Shown here: positions 27,911-38,389 of the stretch, piece by piece | Numbering within the stretch: position 1 is the stretch's first letter | Layout of the letters: each line of letters starts with the position of its first letter | Assembly (NCBI GenBank): GCA_002839505.1 | Contig: PGYE01000001.1 | Span: 395,995-459,994 of the forward strand | Source: Candidatus Peregrinibacteria bacterium HGW-Peregrinibacteria-1 | GTDB lineage: Bacteria > Patescibacteriota > Gracilibacteria > UBA1369 > LOWO2-01-FULL-3 | Length of the DNA stretch: 64,000 nt | Reading direction: 5' to 3' | Position numbers and translations under genes: made by a program | Notes under the pieces: model-generated | Seen by the model: only the letters and a program-made list of their open reading frames with translations | Told to the model about the DNA's origin: nothing | The model's database searches: none

Positions 27911-29260
27911 TTAAAACTGACTACTGCTTCCTGTGCGTTTATCAAGTATCACATCAGCGGCACGCTCATATTTGAAAGTATAACCCACCTCAGCACTATA
28001 ATAATAATCCACCGGGCCCGTACCTACTCCAATAACATCCGTCTCAATAATGACTTTGTCATCTAGTAAATTCAAACTTTCCATTCCCTTACCTTCTACC
28101 AAAATATTAGCAAAAACCTTACTCAAAATATCCGTCGTTGAATCACTTTGTTCTGCATCTTCCACACCACAATTAACGCTACTTTCATCACACTCAACCG
28201 CCCCCACAACCAAGCTCCTCAGCATCGCTTCAATATTTTTCTTGATCTCACCACCAAGTACTCCCTTTCCAAATTCCGTATAAACCACCAAGAAACTACC
28301 GTCAGGCATTGCTATATACCAATCCACACGCCTCTCTGTCGGGAAAACCAATTCCAAGGCATCACGACCACTAATCACAAATTCTTTTGCCGCACCACCA
28401 GAGAAGATACTTTTTATATTATTGAAATACTGATCTTTAGATTTCTCCGAACTATTCTTATCAATTGTAAACCAAATCCGCCCTGAATTATCATATATAA
28501 GACCAGGAGAAAACTGGTTATTCAGCCCATCAGCTCGCCAAAAAATAACATCCTCTTCACCACTGTTAACGCGCCAAACACTATTATCAAGATTTAATTT
28601 AATACCCAACTCCGGTTTAACAAATGACTCCCAAGTCTTTTCAACCCTAAAAGCATTACCACTCTGCTTCACCTCCATCATGCGATACACAACTTCCGCG
28701 ATCTCTCCTCGCGACATAAGCTTATCAGGAACAACTTTTCCCTCAAGATTACTCTGGATAATATTATTATCTCGCCCAAAAACGAAATAACCAGCAAACC
28801 AATCAGAAGAACGCACATCACGATAGACATCACTACTAACACTGTCCGGAACTTGAAATTCACCCGCAAGTAATGCCATTTTCAACGACTCCGCAAAATT
28901 AACGGTCTGCCCAGGCTTAAAGCTACCATCATTATAACCACTGACCACAGACCTTGAAGCTGCCTTCATCACAAAATCATAAAACCAGTCCGTTGACCTA
29001 ACATCTGGAAACGCCCTTACCTCGCTTCCACTTGGACTCAGAGCAAAAGCCAAAGCCACCATTTTAATCGCCTCAGCTCTATTAACCAAAACATCAGGCT
29101 TAAAAGTACCATCAGCATAACCATTGACTACACCCTTTTCGGTCAAATATTCAACCGCCTCATAATACTTAGAGTCGGTGCTCACATCCTTGTAAGATTC
29201 AGCAAAACCAACAGAGGCACCAATCAAAAACAGAGATAAGAATAAGATTAAATTTTTCAT
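27911..29260 (-). CDS. S-layer homology (SLH) domain-containing secreted protein
   Basis: Signal peptide; SLH repeats YKDVSTDSKYYEAVEYLTEKGVVNGYADGTFKPDVLVNRAEAIKM, FPDVRSTDWFYDFVMKAASRSVVSGYNDGSFKPGQTVNFAESLKM, and a third repeat. Confidence 0.92.
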   Translation of the reverse strand: MKNLILFLSLFLIGASVGFAESYKDVSTDSKYYEAVEYLTEKGVVNGYADGTFKPDVLVNRAEAIKMVALAFALSPSGSEVRAFPDVRSTDWFYDFVMKAASRSVVSGYNDGSFKPGQTVNFAESLKMALLAGEFQVPDSVSSDVYRDVRSSDWFAGYFVFGRDNNIIQSNLEGKVVPDKLMSRGEIAEVVYRMMEVKQSGNAFRVEKTWESFVKPELGIKLNLDNSVWRVNSGEEDVIFWRADGLNNQFSPGLIYDNSGRIWFTIDKNSSEKSKDQYFNNIKSIFSGGAAKEFVISGRDALELVFPTERRVDWYIAMPDGSFLVVYTEFGKGVLGGEIKKNIEAMLRSLVVGAVECDESSVNCGVEDAEQSDSTTDILSKVFANILVEGKGMESLNLLDDKVIIETDVIGVGTGPVDYYYSAEVGYTFKYERAADVILDKRTGSSSQF

Positions 29261-29355
29261 AGGAGTTTAAGGTAAGAATGATACTTAGAATATAGCACTA
29301 CCAGACAATCGCACCAAACAAAACTATCGAATCGGAACTTCGCGTAACCTCGGTT

Positions 29356-30708
29356 TTATTCCATCGTCAACTCACCGGGAGTATATCGATCTAGATTATC
29401 CTCTCCTATCAATTCCACCATTCGTTCAACCACATCCACCAAAGGCACTCGCACCTGCGTCCCCTTGGTCATATCTCTGATTATTGCCATCTCATCTTTC
29501 ACCTCGGTAATACCCATCAAAATCGTGTAAGGAACCTTGAATTTATTCGCGATACCAAGCTGCTCATTGATTGAACCCTTTCCAACAGCACCCATCGCCT
29601 TCACTCCCACTTTGTGCAACTGACCAATCAGACCGATACATTTCTTCTTAGCTTCCTTCCCCAACTGTGCCACAAAAACATGCAAATCATCTTTCATCGG
29701 CACTCGAATCTTAGCGCGCTTCATATTCACCAAAATTCTATCCAAACCACCGGCATAACCGACCGCTGGACGGGGTTGTCCACCTAGTAATTCAACAAGA
29801 CCATCATAACGACCACCGCCTCCTACCGCGTTTTGAGCACCTTTATTCTTATCCCAAAACTCGAAAACTGTTTTATTATAATAATCCAAACCACGCACCA
29901 AACTTGGGTTCTCTTCATACTCAATTCCAAGCTCATCTAAATAACTCAATAATTCCTCATGGTAGGCCAAAGAATCCTTATCCAAATAATCTTTCATCAC
30001 CGGTGCCATCTTTGCCAAAATCTGTAAATCCTCATCTTTATCGGATTTATCTAAAAGGCGCAAAGGGTTTTTATGAATCAAATCACGGAATTCCGCAGGA
30101 ACCGCCCGTTCCTTCCCGACATAAAAATCTTCCAAAACTTCAACATATTTACGACGAGCTTCCGGCGAACCTATTGTGTTCACCTGTAACCTAAACATGT
30201 CACCCAGACCAAGGTCTTCGTGAATCTTCGTCACCAAAAAAATCAACTGTGCATCCAATGCCGGATCACTTTCTCCGATAATCTCAAAACCAAACTGCCA
30301 AAACTGCCTATAACGCCCCTGTTGCGGTCTATCATAGCGGAAATTTGGCTCAATATAATAAAGCATCACCGGCTGTGCCAGCTGATTCATCCCATTTTCA
30401 ATATAAGAACGCACCACACCAGCGGTACCCTCAGGTTTCAGCGCCAACTTACGGCCTTTTTTATCTTCAAACAAATACATCTCTTTCGAAACCACATCAG
30501 AATCATTCCCTAAACTTCTACTAAATAGCTCAGCATACTCAAACATCGGCGTCGTAATACGGCGAAATCCGGCCTGCCTGGCACGATGTCTCACTACTTT
30601 TTTGATATATGTATGGTAGGAATGATCATCCGGTAACACATCATGCACCCCTTTAGGTGTCTGAAACGCCTCATATCTCTTTTTTTCATCATCACTTTTC
30701 GCTGACAT
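29356..30708 (-). CDS. hisS: Histidyl-tRNA synthetase
   Basis: Class II motifs: FQTPKGVHDVLPDD, LALKPEGTAGVVRSYI, GRYRQFWQFGFEIIG, GRYDGLVELLGG. The ORF track start at 30732 is an alternative to the internal Met at 30708. Confidence 0.95.
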   Translation of the reverse strand: MSAKSDDEKKRYEAFQTPKGVHDVLPDDHSYHTYIKKVVRHRARQAGFRRITTPMFEYAELFSRSLGNDSDVVSKEMYLFEDKKGRKLALKPEGTAGVVRSYIENGMNQLAQPVMLYYIEPNFRYDRPQQGRYRQFWQFGFEIIGESDPALDAQLIFLVTKIHEDLGLGDMFRLQVNTIGSPEARRKYVEVLEDFYVGKERAVPAEFRDLIHKNPLRLLDKSDKDEDLQILAKMAPVMKDYLDKDSLAYHEELLSYLDELGIEYEENPSLVRGLDYYNKTVFEFWDKNKGAQNAVGGGGRYDGLVELLGGQPRPAVGYAGGLDRILVNMKRAKIRVPMKDDLHVFVAQLGKEAKKKCIGLIGQLHKVGVKAMGAVGKGSINEQLGIANKFKVPYTILMGITEVKDEMAIIRDMTKGTQVRVPLVDVVERMVELIGEDNLDRYTPGELTME

Positions 30709-30799
30709 ACATTTAAAATTATTAATAAACAAGCTACAAAGATACTACCAGATCACCATGCTATTTCAAGCACAACCATCTTCGGAACCAAAATAGACC

Positions 30800-31816
30800 T
30801 TACAACTCCATTGAACTATCAGCCACGACATTCTGCACCTCCAAATTGCTTTTAACAAAAAAAGCCGCCCCTGCAATCATCGCCGCATTATCAGTACAAA
30901 ACTCCAGCGATTTTGGATAACGAAACACAACCGCCTCAGGCTTCTTCGCCAAAATCGCCTCCCTCAGCGCCAGATTTGCACTCACACCACCTGCCAAATG
31001 AATCTCCTTTACATCAGAATGCCTCTCCAGTGCCCACATCAACTTTTCACTCAACACCTCAACCACAACTCTCTGAAAACTCGCTGCCATATCCTTTTGA
31101 AATTTTTGCCACTCCCCAGACGACTCATCAATCTCTCCAAACGCCTGCACCTCCCTCAAAACCGCACTCTTCAAACCCGAAAAACTAAAATCCAAACTAC
31201 CATCCGACAAATACATATTAGGCAACTGAAAACGCTCCGAGTCACCATCCATAGCCAACTTCGAAATCACCGGCCCGCCCGGATATCCCAGCCTCAACAA
31301 TCTGGCGACCTTATCAAAAGCCTCTCCCGCAGCATCATCAAGTGTCTCACCAATCACCTCAAAATCATCATGCCCCTTCATCAAAATCAACTCATTATGC
31401 CCGCCCGAAACCGTCAAAATCAACACCGGAAACTGAATCTCAGTATCCGTCTCAAGCCAATTTGCATAGATATGACCGACAATATGTTGCACCGGTATCA
31501 AAGGTTTATTAAGCACATGAGAAATAGTACTTGCCGTCACCGTCCCCACCACCAAAGAACTAATCAAACCAGGACCTTGAGTCACCGCCAGAGCATCAAT
31601 ATCATTCCAAGCGACTCCAGCCCCTGAAAGCGCCTCCTGAAGTGCCGGAATAATATTCATTACATGTTCCCTCGCCGCCACCTCCGGCACCACCCCACCA
31701 GTCAGCGCATGTATATCAATCTGCGAAGCAATCACATTACACAGCACCCTCTTACCGTCCTCCACCACCGCCACCGCAGTCTCATCACAAGATGTCTCAA
31801 TCCCCAGAATTTTCAT
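30800..31816 (-). CDS. tsaD: tRNA N6-adenosine threonylcarbamoyltransferase TsaD
   Basis: MKILGIETSCDETAVAVVEDGKRVLCNVIASQ, VQHIVGHIYANWL. Confidence 0.97.
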   Translation of the reverse strand: MKILGIETSCDETAVAVVEDGKRVLCNVIASQIDIHALTGGVVPEVAAREHVMNIIPALQEALSGAGVAWNDIDALAVTQGPGLISSLVVGTVTASTISHVLNKPLIPVQHIVGHIYANWLETDTEIQFPVLILTVSGGHNELILMKGHDDFEVIGETLDDAAGEAFDKVARLLRLGYPGGPVISKLAMDGDSERFQLPNMYLSDGSLDFSFSGLKSAVLREVQAFGEIDESSGEWQKFQKDMAASFQRVVVEVLSEKLMWALERHSDVKEIHLAGGVSANLALREAILAKKPEAVVFRYPKSLEFCTDNAAMIAGAAFFVKSNLEVQNVVADSSMEL

Positions 31817-31945
31817 TGGTCTGAATTTTATATTTCAAATATTAGTGTAACAGTACCTATGAACATTTTCTACACCTACCATCCCCTCCGCATCAACTTT
31901 TTATCAGTGTGGATTTGTGATATACTTAACCAGTTTAAAATTCCT

Positions 31946-33313
31946 ATGAAATCCACCTCCCTCGAAATCATCGCCCAGCTCAAAGAACACGGACACCAGG
32001 CCTATTGGGCCGGTGGTTGTGTCAGAGATATGCTTTTGGGAATTGAACCGAAAGATTTTGACATTGTCACATCAGCACTACCAAATCAAATCGAAGATAT
32101 CCTCGAACACACCATTCCAATCGGCAAAGAATTTGGCGTCATACTTTCAATAAAAGACGGCAACAGCTTTGAAGTCGCCACCTTCCGCTCAGACAGTGGA
32201 TATTCCGACGGCCGAAGACCCGATGCCGTACTCTTCACCGATGCCAAAGAAGATGCCCAGCGCCGCGACTTTACCATCAACGGACTTTTCTACGATCCCA
32301 CAAATGACCAAGTCCTGGACTTTGTCGATGGAAAAAAAGATCTTCGAGACCGCCTCGTTCGATTCATCGGAGACCCCGAAACCCGCATCAAAGAAGATCA
32401 CCTCCGCATATTACGAGCCGTCCGTTTCAAAAACAATTACGATTTTCAATACCACCCCGACACCTATCTCGCAGTCAAAAACAATGCCGAACTAATCAAA
32501 AAGATCTCCACAGAACGCATCCGTGACGAACTCAACAAAATGATCACCGGAAACAATCCTGCACAAGCCTTCGAAGAGCTCTATGAACTAGGAATACTCG
32601 AACACATAATCCCCGAACTCACCCAACTAAAAGGACTCGCCCAACCGCTCCAATACCACAAAGAAGGCGATGTCTGGGATCACTCCCTACGAACCCTCAC
32701 CGCACTCAACGATGAAGAAGCCAGTGGCGACCCACTCTCGCCCTACGCCCCTTCCCTCGCTCTTACCTGGGCAACACTACTCCATGATATTGGAAAACAT
32801 GAGACCTTTCAGCAAGACGGAGAACGCATTCGCTACGACGGACACGCCGAAAAAGGCGCTGACACCGCCAAGAAAATTCTCAAACGACTCAATTTACCTA
32901 CCCACATCATCGATCGCGTCCACTGGCTCATATCTCATCACATGATGATCGTACCACTACTCGAAATGCCCGATGGCCGCCGCCGCCACTGGTTCTTACA
33001 GCCCGGATTCGAAGAACTACTAGAGCTTTGTCGCAGTGATTCCATGGGTACCCTCCCAAAAGATTTAACACTCTATCACAAGCTTCTAAAACGCTATCGC
33101 AGCGAAATCGCCAAACTCAAACTCCTCCCAAAACAGCTCCTCACCGGGGATGACATCATGGCTACTTTGAATATTAAACCCGGACCAATAGTGGGGGACA
33201 TCATGAATAAAATTCGAGAACTCCAATTAGATGAGCAACTCACCACAAAAGAAGAAGCCTTAAACTGGCTCACCGAAAATCAAGAGAACCTTTTAAGGCT
33301 AAAAGAGAAATAG
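31946..33313 (+). CDS. CCA-adding tRNA nucleotidyltransferase/poly(A) polymerase family with HD domain
   Basis: AYWAGGCVRDMLLGIEPKDFDIVTSA, RRDFTINGLFYDP, WATLLHDIGKHETF. Start placed at ATG 31946; the ORF track start at 31664 lies inside tsaD on the opposite strand. Confidence 0.92.
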   Translation: MKSTSLEIIAQLKEHGHQAYWAGGCVRDMLLGIEPKDFDIVTSALPNQIEDILEHTIPIGKEFGVILSIKDGNSFEVATFRSDSGYSDGRRPDAVLFTDAKEDAQRRDFTINGLFYDPTNDQVLDFVDGKKDLRDRLVRFIGDPETRIKEDHLRILRAVRFKNNYDFQYHPDTYLAVKNNAELIKKISTERIRDELNKMITGNNPAQAFEELYELGILEHIIPELTQLKGLAQPLQYHKEGDVWDHSLRTLTALNDEEASGDPLSPYAPSLALTWATLLHDIGKHETFQQDGERIRYDGHAEKGADTAKKILKRLNLPTHIIDRVHWLISHHMMIVPLLEMPDGRRRHWFLQPGFEELLELCRSDSMGTLPKDLTLYHKLLKRYRSEIAKLKLLPKQLLTGDDIMATLNIKPGPIVGDIMNKIRELQLDEQLTTKEEALNWLTENQENLLRLKEK

Positions 33314-33327
33314 AGGCATAACAACAA

Positions 33328-34449
33328 CTATTTCTTTTTACGACTGGATTTTCCTATTGGCATCTGAAGCATTCCTCCAATACCGAAAAGCATCACCATA
33401 AATACCACCACCCAGCCTATCCCGGGAATAATTGAAATCAGGCTAAGTCCCAACAAACACAGCACAGTCATCCCCAGCAGTGGCCATCTTGTCACTTCTT
33501 TTTTCGAGCGCCCGATGATAGCTAAAGCGATCCACATTGCTCCCAAAGTACTTCCTAGCAAAAATAGCAGCCCCAAACTAAACAGCATCGCGAATCCCAG
33601 CTTCACACCGACAAAAGTCCCAAACATTAAAATCGGAATAAACATCAAGCCCAATACCGCAAACAATCCCGCACCAAATGTCAGCAGTGGTCTTTTTAAG
33701 GCGTCATTGCCTCGCCCTATCAAAAACTTCGGCATTATCAAGAGTAGCACCAACGCTAAAACCGCATTATTGACAAAACTGAAAGCCTTCCATGCCATCT
33801 TAATAACAAACCATTCCGCTCCTCTTAACTCATCAGTCTTTGTAAATACAATATCTCCCAAAACAAAATTCTTCTGTATTTGAGCATCCTCCTTCGCGCT
33901 GTAACGCAAATTCCCTCCCACAGTCGATGACGGACCCATCCAGAAAGAATGAACTTTGGCTTCTACTTCACCACTAACTAGACCATGCAACTTCAAACTG
34001 CGTCCTTCAAAATAAAAATGACTATTGATATATCCATGGAGTACAAAATCTTCGGCAATACCATAAACGCTGCCACCAATTATCGCACCATCAGCAATAA
34101 GCACCTTACTGGCAGTAACCAACAGATCCTCCTCAACATTACCATTTATCGTTACCGTATTTCCTAAAATCCTCACATCACCCCCTACATCGCCATCAAT
34201 AATAATTTCATTCCCAACAACAAACAAATCTTCCGCTACATTTTCTTTAATTACGATGTTGTTTCCCAATAAAAACAAATCTCCCTCCACCGGCTCCAAA
34301 ACTCTCGGATTCTCCTCAATTAAATACACATCACCATTACTCATGAACTTACCTATCTCTTTATCTTCAAAATCGCTTGCCACAGCACCTAATGCGCCAA
34401 CAATACTAACCTGTAAAGCAACCAGTCCTAAAACCAATAATCTTCTCAT
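33328..34449 (-). CDS. Bactofilin-like beta-helix protein with C-terminal TM segments
   Basis: Repetitive VEGDLFLLGNNIVIKENVAEDLFVVGNEIIIDGDVGGDVRILGNTVTINGNVEEDLLV followed by several hydrophobic helices. Confidence 0.65.
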   Translation of the reverse strand: MRRLLVLGLVALQVSIVGALGAVASDFEDKEIGKFMSNGDVYLIEENPRVLEPVEGDLFLLGNNIVIKENVAEDLFVVGNEIIIDGDVGGDVRILGNTVTINGNVEEDLLVTASKVLIADGAIIGGSVYGIAEDFVLHGYINSHFYFEGRSLKLHGLVSGEVEAKVHSFWMGPSSTVGGNLRYSAKEDAQIQKNFVLGDIVFTKTDELRGAEWFVIKMAWKAFSFVNNAVLALVLLLIMPKFLIGRGNDALKRPLLTFGAGLFAVLGLMFIPILMFGTFVGVKLGFAMLFSLGLLFLLGSTLGAMWIALAIIGRSKKEVTRWPLLGMTVLCLLGLSLISIIPGIGWVVVFMVMLFGIGGMLQMPIGKSSRKKK

Positions 34450-34508
34450 AGAAATTTTAGATTAAAATAAAGCTCACCTCACTTAAAATAGCAAAAGCCT
34501 TAAAATTA

Positions 34509-35909
34509 TCAAGCGCCAACCTTTTCTATTAACACAACATTCTCCACATGATAAGTCTGCGGAAACATATCCACCGGCTGCACATAATTCACCTTATACC
34601 CATATTTCAAAAATTCTCGACAATCCCGCGCCAAAGTTGCCGGATTACACGAAACATAAACCACCCTCGCAGGACTAAAATCATTAATAATCTCTACCAG
34701 TTCAGGAGCTAATCCTGCCCGCGGCGGATCAACAATTATCACTTCCGGATGGCCACTTACCTCCGCCGCCACCCTCTTCGCATCGCCCACCACAAATTCA
34801 ATGTTCTCAATCCCATTTTTCAGCGCATTCTCCCTCGCAGACTTCACCGACTCCTCATTCAACTCCACCCCCACCACCTTATCCACAAACTTCGCCATAA
34901 AAAGCCCAATAGTACCCGTCCCACAAAACAAATCCATCACAAAATCCGACTTTTTAACCCTCGCCGCCTTCAAGGTTTCACCATAAAGAACCTCCGCCTG
35001 CATGGTATTAACTTGGAAAAAGGCCTGCGGCAAAATATCAAAACTCAGCTTATGCGCCTCTCCACTTTCATCGGTCACCACCATATTCTCCGTCAAAAAA
35101 GGTTTTCCAAAAAGTAAGTTTTCAATTCGCCGTTTTCGTTCACCGCGCTTACTGATAACCTCCGTCCAATAAAGCGATGTTATGTCACCCCCAAAACCCT
35201 TCATAATTTCAATAAATTCCTCCAAACCCTCATCAAAATTCTCTGGCAAAAACTGACTAGTCACCAAATTCACCAAACGCTCTCCGGTCCTCTCACCCTC
35301 ACGAATATACAACGCCTTCAAAAACCCGGTCCCATCCGAATACTTGAATGGTTCCCACCCCAGCTTCTTCATCACCTCACGAGTTGCTCGCAAAATGTCA
35401 ACCGCCACCTCCGACTCCAAAAAACACTCCTCCACATCCAAAATATCAAACCGCCTCCCAGGCACATGCAATCCCAAAGTAAAATTCATCGCCTCATCAT
35501 AACCAAAAGAAAATTCCATCTTATTGCGATAATAATATTCCTTTTCATTCGCAATGATCGGCAAAATATTAGTCCCTTCAAACCCTCCAATTCGCTCAAA
35601 ACAATCTCTAACAAATCCCTCCTTCAACTTCAACTGGTCATCATAACTCATGTATTGCAGCTGACACCCTCCACACTTCTCAAAGTGCTTACAGGCCGGC
35701 TCAACACGCTTTTCCGAAGGCCGCACCACCTCAACCACCCTCGCCTCATAAAACTTCTTCTTAAACCCACTAAACTCCACCAAAACTACATCTCCCACCA
35801 TCCCCTCATCCAAAAACACCACCACATCGCCATATTTGGCCATTCGCTTCCCCCCAAAAATTATTTTCTCCACCGTCAACTCCGCCTGATCACCTTTCTT
35901 CAACTGCAT
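34509..35909 (-). CDS. 23S rRNA (uracil-5-)-methyltransferase, RlmD/RumA family
   Basis: TRAM-like N-terminus, Fe-S motif ACKHFEKCGGCQLQYM, FCGTGTIGLFMA, DPPRAGL, VYVSCNPATLARD. Confidence 0.93.
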   Translation of the reverse strand: MQLKKGDQAELTVEKIIFGGKRMAKYGDVVVFLDEGMVGDVVLVEFSGFKKKFYEARVVEVVRPSEKRVEPACKHFEKCGGCQLQYMSYDDQLKLKEGFVRDCFERIGGFEGTNILPIIANEKEYYYRNKMEFSFGYDEAMNFTLGLHVPGRRFDILDVEECFLESEVAVDILRATREVMKKLGWEPFKYSDGTGFLKALYIREGERTGERLVNLVTSQFLPENFDEGLEEFIEIMKGFGGDITSLYWTEVISKRGERKRRIENLLFGKPFLTENMVVTDESGEAHKLSFDILPQAFFQVNTMQAEVLYGETLKAARVKKSDFVMDLFCGTGTIGLFMAKFVDKVVGVELNEESVKSARENALKNGIENIEFVVGDAKRVAAEVSGHPEVIIVDPPRAGLAPELVEIINDFSPARVVYVSCNPATLARDCREFLKYGYKVNYVQPVDMFPQTYHVENVVLIEKVGA

Positions 35910-35932
35910 GATAAAATTCCTTTAATTAAAAT

Positions 35933-38026
35933 CTAAGACTCAAACTTATCCCTAAAAAACCATTTAATCAAATTCCAATTACTATCGCGTGGCAAAAGCG
36001 TATAGGCTTGATTGCCGGTCTGGCAAGAATGCGACCCACCGGCCTCTTCTGACAAAACTGCACAATTTTCCTTTGTTATATACGGTGGTACAAACAAAAT
36101 ATTCCCAGAAGACATTACATCATTAGAAACAATCTCATAATTTTGATAACGGAAAAAATAAGAGATCGCCTCATCAATTGACATGTCCGTTTCAGTTTTA
36201 TCCAAAACCGACCGTCCAATCTGCCAAATAGTATCCACATTCCCGACCCCAAAATTTCGCGCCTTCGCTTGAATCGCCTCCAAAATCTGTTGCTGCCTTT
36301 CTGCCCTAGCAAAATCTGAAGAAGTTTTTCGGCTTCTAGCCAGCCTCAAAGCCTCCACACCACCCAGATGATAAGTCCCCGGCTCATAATGCAAAGTCCC
36401 CACCACACCATTATCGACAGTTCGATAAGAAGGATCGATAAGCGCCCGTTCCAAAGTAATATCAATACCACCAAGCAAATCTACCACATCAATAAAAGCA
36501 TACATATCCACGACGATGTATTTATGTACCTCGTAGCCTGTAATTTTCGTCAAAGCCCTCTTGAACTCCGGCATCCCATAAAAGTAGGGGAATGAATTAA
36601 TCTTTCTCCCCTGATAATGCAAATCCCGAGGAATACTGATCATCTTAACTGTCCCATTATTCTCATCTACATGCGCAAAAATCATCGTATCCATCAGATT
36701 ACCATTCTTTCCTCCGATCAAAATATTAAAAGTACCATCGTCCGCGACCACCTCATCCCCATAATTGGGAATAACATCAGGCAACTCTAGATTTTTTTTT
36801 TTGTCATCTCCCGACTCGAAAGTCAGCAGACCATCGGTGGTCACACCACTGGGATCCGTAATATTCACCATACCAGTCGCCTTTTCGATCACTACCGACC
36901 TGAGCACCGCCCCATTCGCATCCAAAATATCATAATAATAACGAGCATCATCTTCCCGAGCCTCATCACCCATCGAAAGCCCGACTTGGTTTAACATCGC
37001 CCTGAAACCGCTATCTTTCAGAGTTTCATCCAGCTCCGCTTTGGCCTCCTCCACCTTTCTGGCAATCACCGAACGCGCATCCAACTTGCCAAAGAAATCC
37101 TCAAAACTCTCATTAAAATTGACATCCTGCGCTCTTTCACCACTCTTCAAATCAATTAAATCCACACGAGAATCTTTTTTATAAAGCTTCACCTCGCCAA
37201 TTATCTCCTCCGAGCTGTTCAAAATCCCATAAGTTATCACTCCGGCCTGCTCACTACCGTCTTTCAAAAACGAAACACCTTTTTCACTGGCAACACCGCT
37301 GCCCTCAAGCTCCACCATCGCACCCGCAATCATATCTTTCGCCGCATTCAACTCCATCACCGCCTTTTCCAATACTGCACCCCGATCCAGGACAGCAGCC
37401 TTCACCTCCACCTGCAAATCACCCTTCACCTCTCTCTCATCAAGCATCGTCACAATCATCAACCCACCATCCTCTGCCACAACCACCTCACCCAACAAAA
37501 GCCCTTCATCACTACTGAATTTCAAACTCTCATCATCTCCCCCAAGCACCAATCCTCTGGATCCGACACCACTCAGAAATGCCTCATTAGCTCGCAAAGC
37601 CTTAACCTCCGCTAGATTTTTACTTTTACGCTCACTAATCTCCTTTTCATCCCCTAAATGTTGCAAATAATCGAACAACGCCAACTGCAACTGATTAGTA
37701 TTCCGCTCTCCATTTGCCATCACATCTCCAGCCTCCAAATCACTACCCACCGCCGAACCATAAGTCTTCACTGGCAACCTCAAAAGTCCTCGCACCTCAT
37801 TCAAATCCGTCGCAAACTCCCTCACCGCCGCAGCATCATCCACCAAAGTAGAAGTCTTTCTTTCCAAATTATCCACAGCAGTTCCCAAGCTCAAAACACT
37901 AAAATATTGCACCAACAAAAGCAAAATTACCGCCACCGCAAACCCCTTATTCACAATAAACCGCACCACCTTACCAAAACTCGCACGATCAAAATTCACC
38001 TTATTCTCATTATCATTTTCTGACAT
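35933..38026 (-). CDS. LytR-CpsA-Psr (LCP) family protein with long N-terminal extension
   Basis: MISIPRDLHYQGRKINSFPYFYG ... YIVVDMYAFIDVVDLLGGIDITLE ... GVEALRLARSRKTSSDFARAERQQQILEAI; N-terminal TM. Confidence 0.88.
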   Translation of the reverse strand: MSENDNENKVNFDRASFGKVVRFIVNKGFAVAVILLLLVQYFSVLSLGTAVDNLERKTSTLVDDAAAVREFATDLNEVRGLLRLPVKTYGSAVGSDLEAGDVMANGERNTNQLQLALFDYLQHLGDEKEISERKSKNLAEVKALRANEAFLSGVGSRGLVLGGDDESLKFSSDEGLLLGEVVVAEDGGLMIVTMLDEREVKGDLQVEVKAAVLDRGAVLEKAVMELNAAKDMIAGAMVELEGSGVASEKGVSFLKDGSEQAGVITYGILNSSEEIIGEVKLYKKDSRVDLIDLKSGERAQDVNFNESFEDFFGKLDARSVIARKVEEAKAELDETLKDSGFRAMLNQVGLSMGDEAREDDARYYYDILDANGAVLRSVVIEKATGMVNITDPSGVTTDGLLTFESGDDKKKNLELPDVIPNYGDEVVADDGTFNILIGGKNGNLMDTMIFAHVDENNGTVKMISIPRDLHYQGRKINSFPYFYGMPEFKRALTKITGYEVHKYIVVDMYAFIDVVDLLGGIDITLERALIDPSYRTVDNGVVGTLHYEPGTYHLGGVEALRLARSRKTSSDFARAERQQQILEAIQAKARNFGVGNVDTIWQIGRSVLDKTETDMSIDEAISYFFRYQNYEIVSNDVMSSGNILFVPPYITKENCAVLSEEAGGSHSCQTGNQAYTLLPRDSNWNLIKWFFRDKFES

Positions 38027-38199
38027 ATTTGAAAGTTAATTTAACAAACGCAATTCTATTCAAAACCACCCCTCCCCGCAAACCCTCATATTAATAAAGA
38101 GTGAAATCATCTTGTCAAAAAACACAACTATTTTTTAAAAATTACTTGAAAAAAGCCCCACACTACTATAAATTACCCCCGTTCGAACAAGCCAAACAC

Positions 38200-38274
38200 G
38201 CGGGTGTCGTATAATGGCTATTACCATAGCCTTCCAAGCTATTGACAGGGGTTCGATTCCCCTCACCCGCTCCA
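38200..38274 (+). tRNA. tRNA-Gly (anticodon TCC), CCA encoded
   Basis: Acceptor GCGGGTG/CACCCGC, anticodon arm ATAGC-CTTCCAA-GCTAT, T-loop GGTTCGATTCC, 3' TCCA. Confidence 0.96.
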
Positions 38275-38278
38275 TTTC

Positions 38279-38309
38279 AAATCCCTACGAAAACAACCGG
38301 GATTTTTTT
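38279..38309 (+). terminator. Intrinsic terminator after tRNA-Gly
   Basis: AAATCCC-N13-GGGATTTTTTT. Confidence 0.7.
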
Positions 38310-38389
38310 GCATATGCGGCACAATCACTTGCTAGAAAAAACAAAAGTGCTAATACTTAGAACCGCTTATTTACCAAACCACACATATC

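Noticed and set aside
30998-31627. 209-aa + strand ORF opposite tsaD
   Set aside because: Antisense to a highly conserved gene, with basic His/Arg/Leu-rich composition typical of shadow ORFs in this window.
31664-31945. 94-codon N-terminal extension of the CCA-adding enzyme in the ORF track
   Set aside because: It lies within tsaD and its upstream region on the opposite strand, and its composition is shadow-like; the conserved protein starts at MKSTSLEIIAQL (31946).
38200-38274. Recoded UGA-glycine tRNA (as in Gracilibacteria/Absconditabacteria)
   Set aside because: The anticodon loop reads CTTCCAA, giving TCC, an ordinary tRNA-Gly; the standard-code ORFs are intact.
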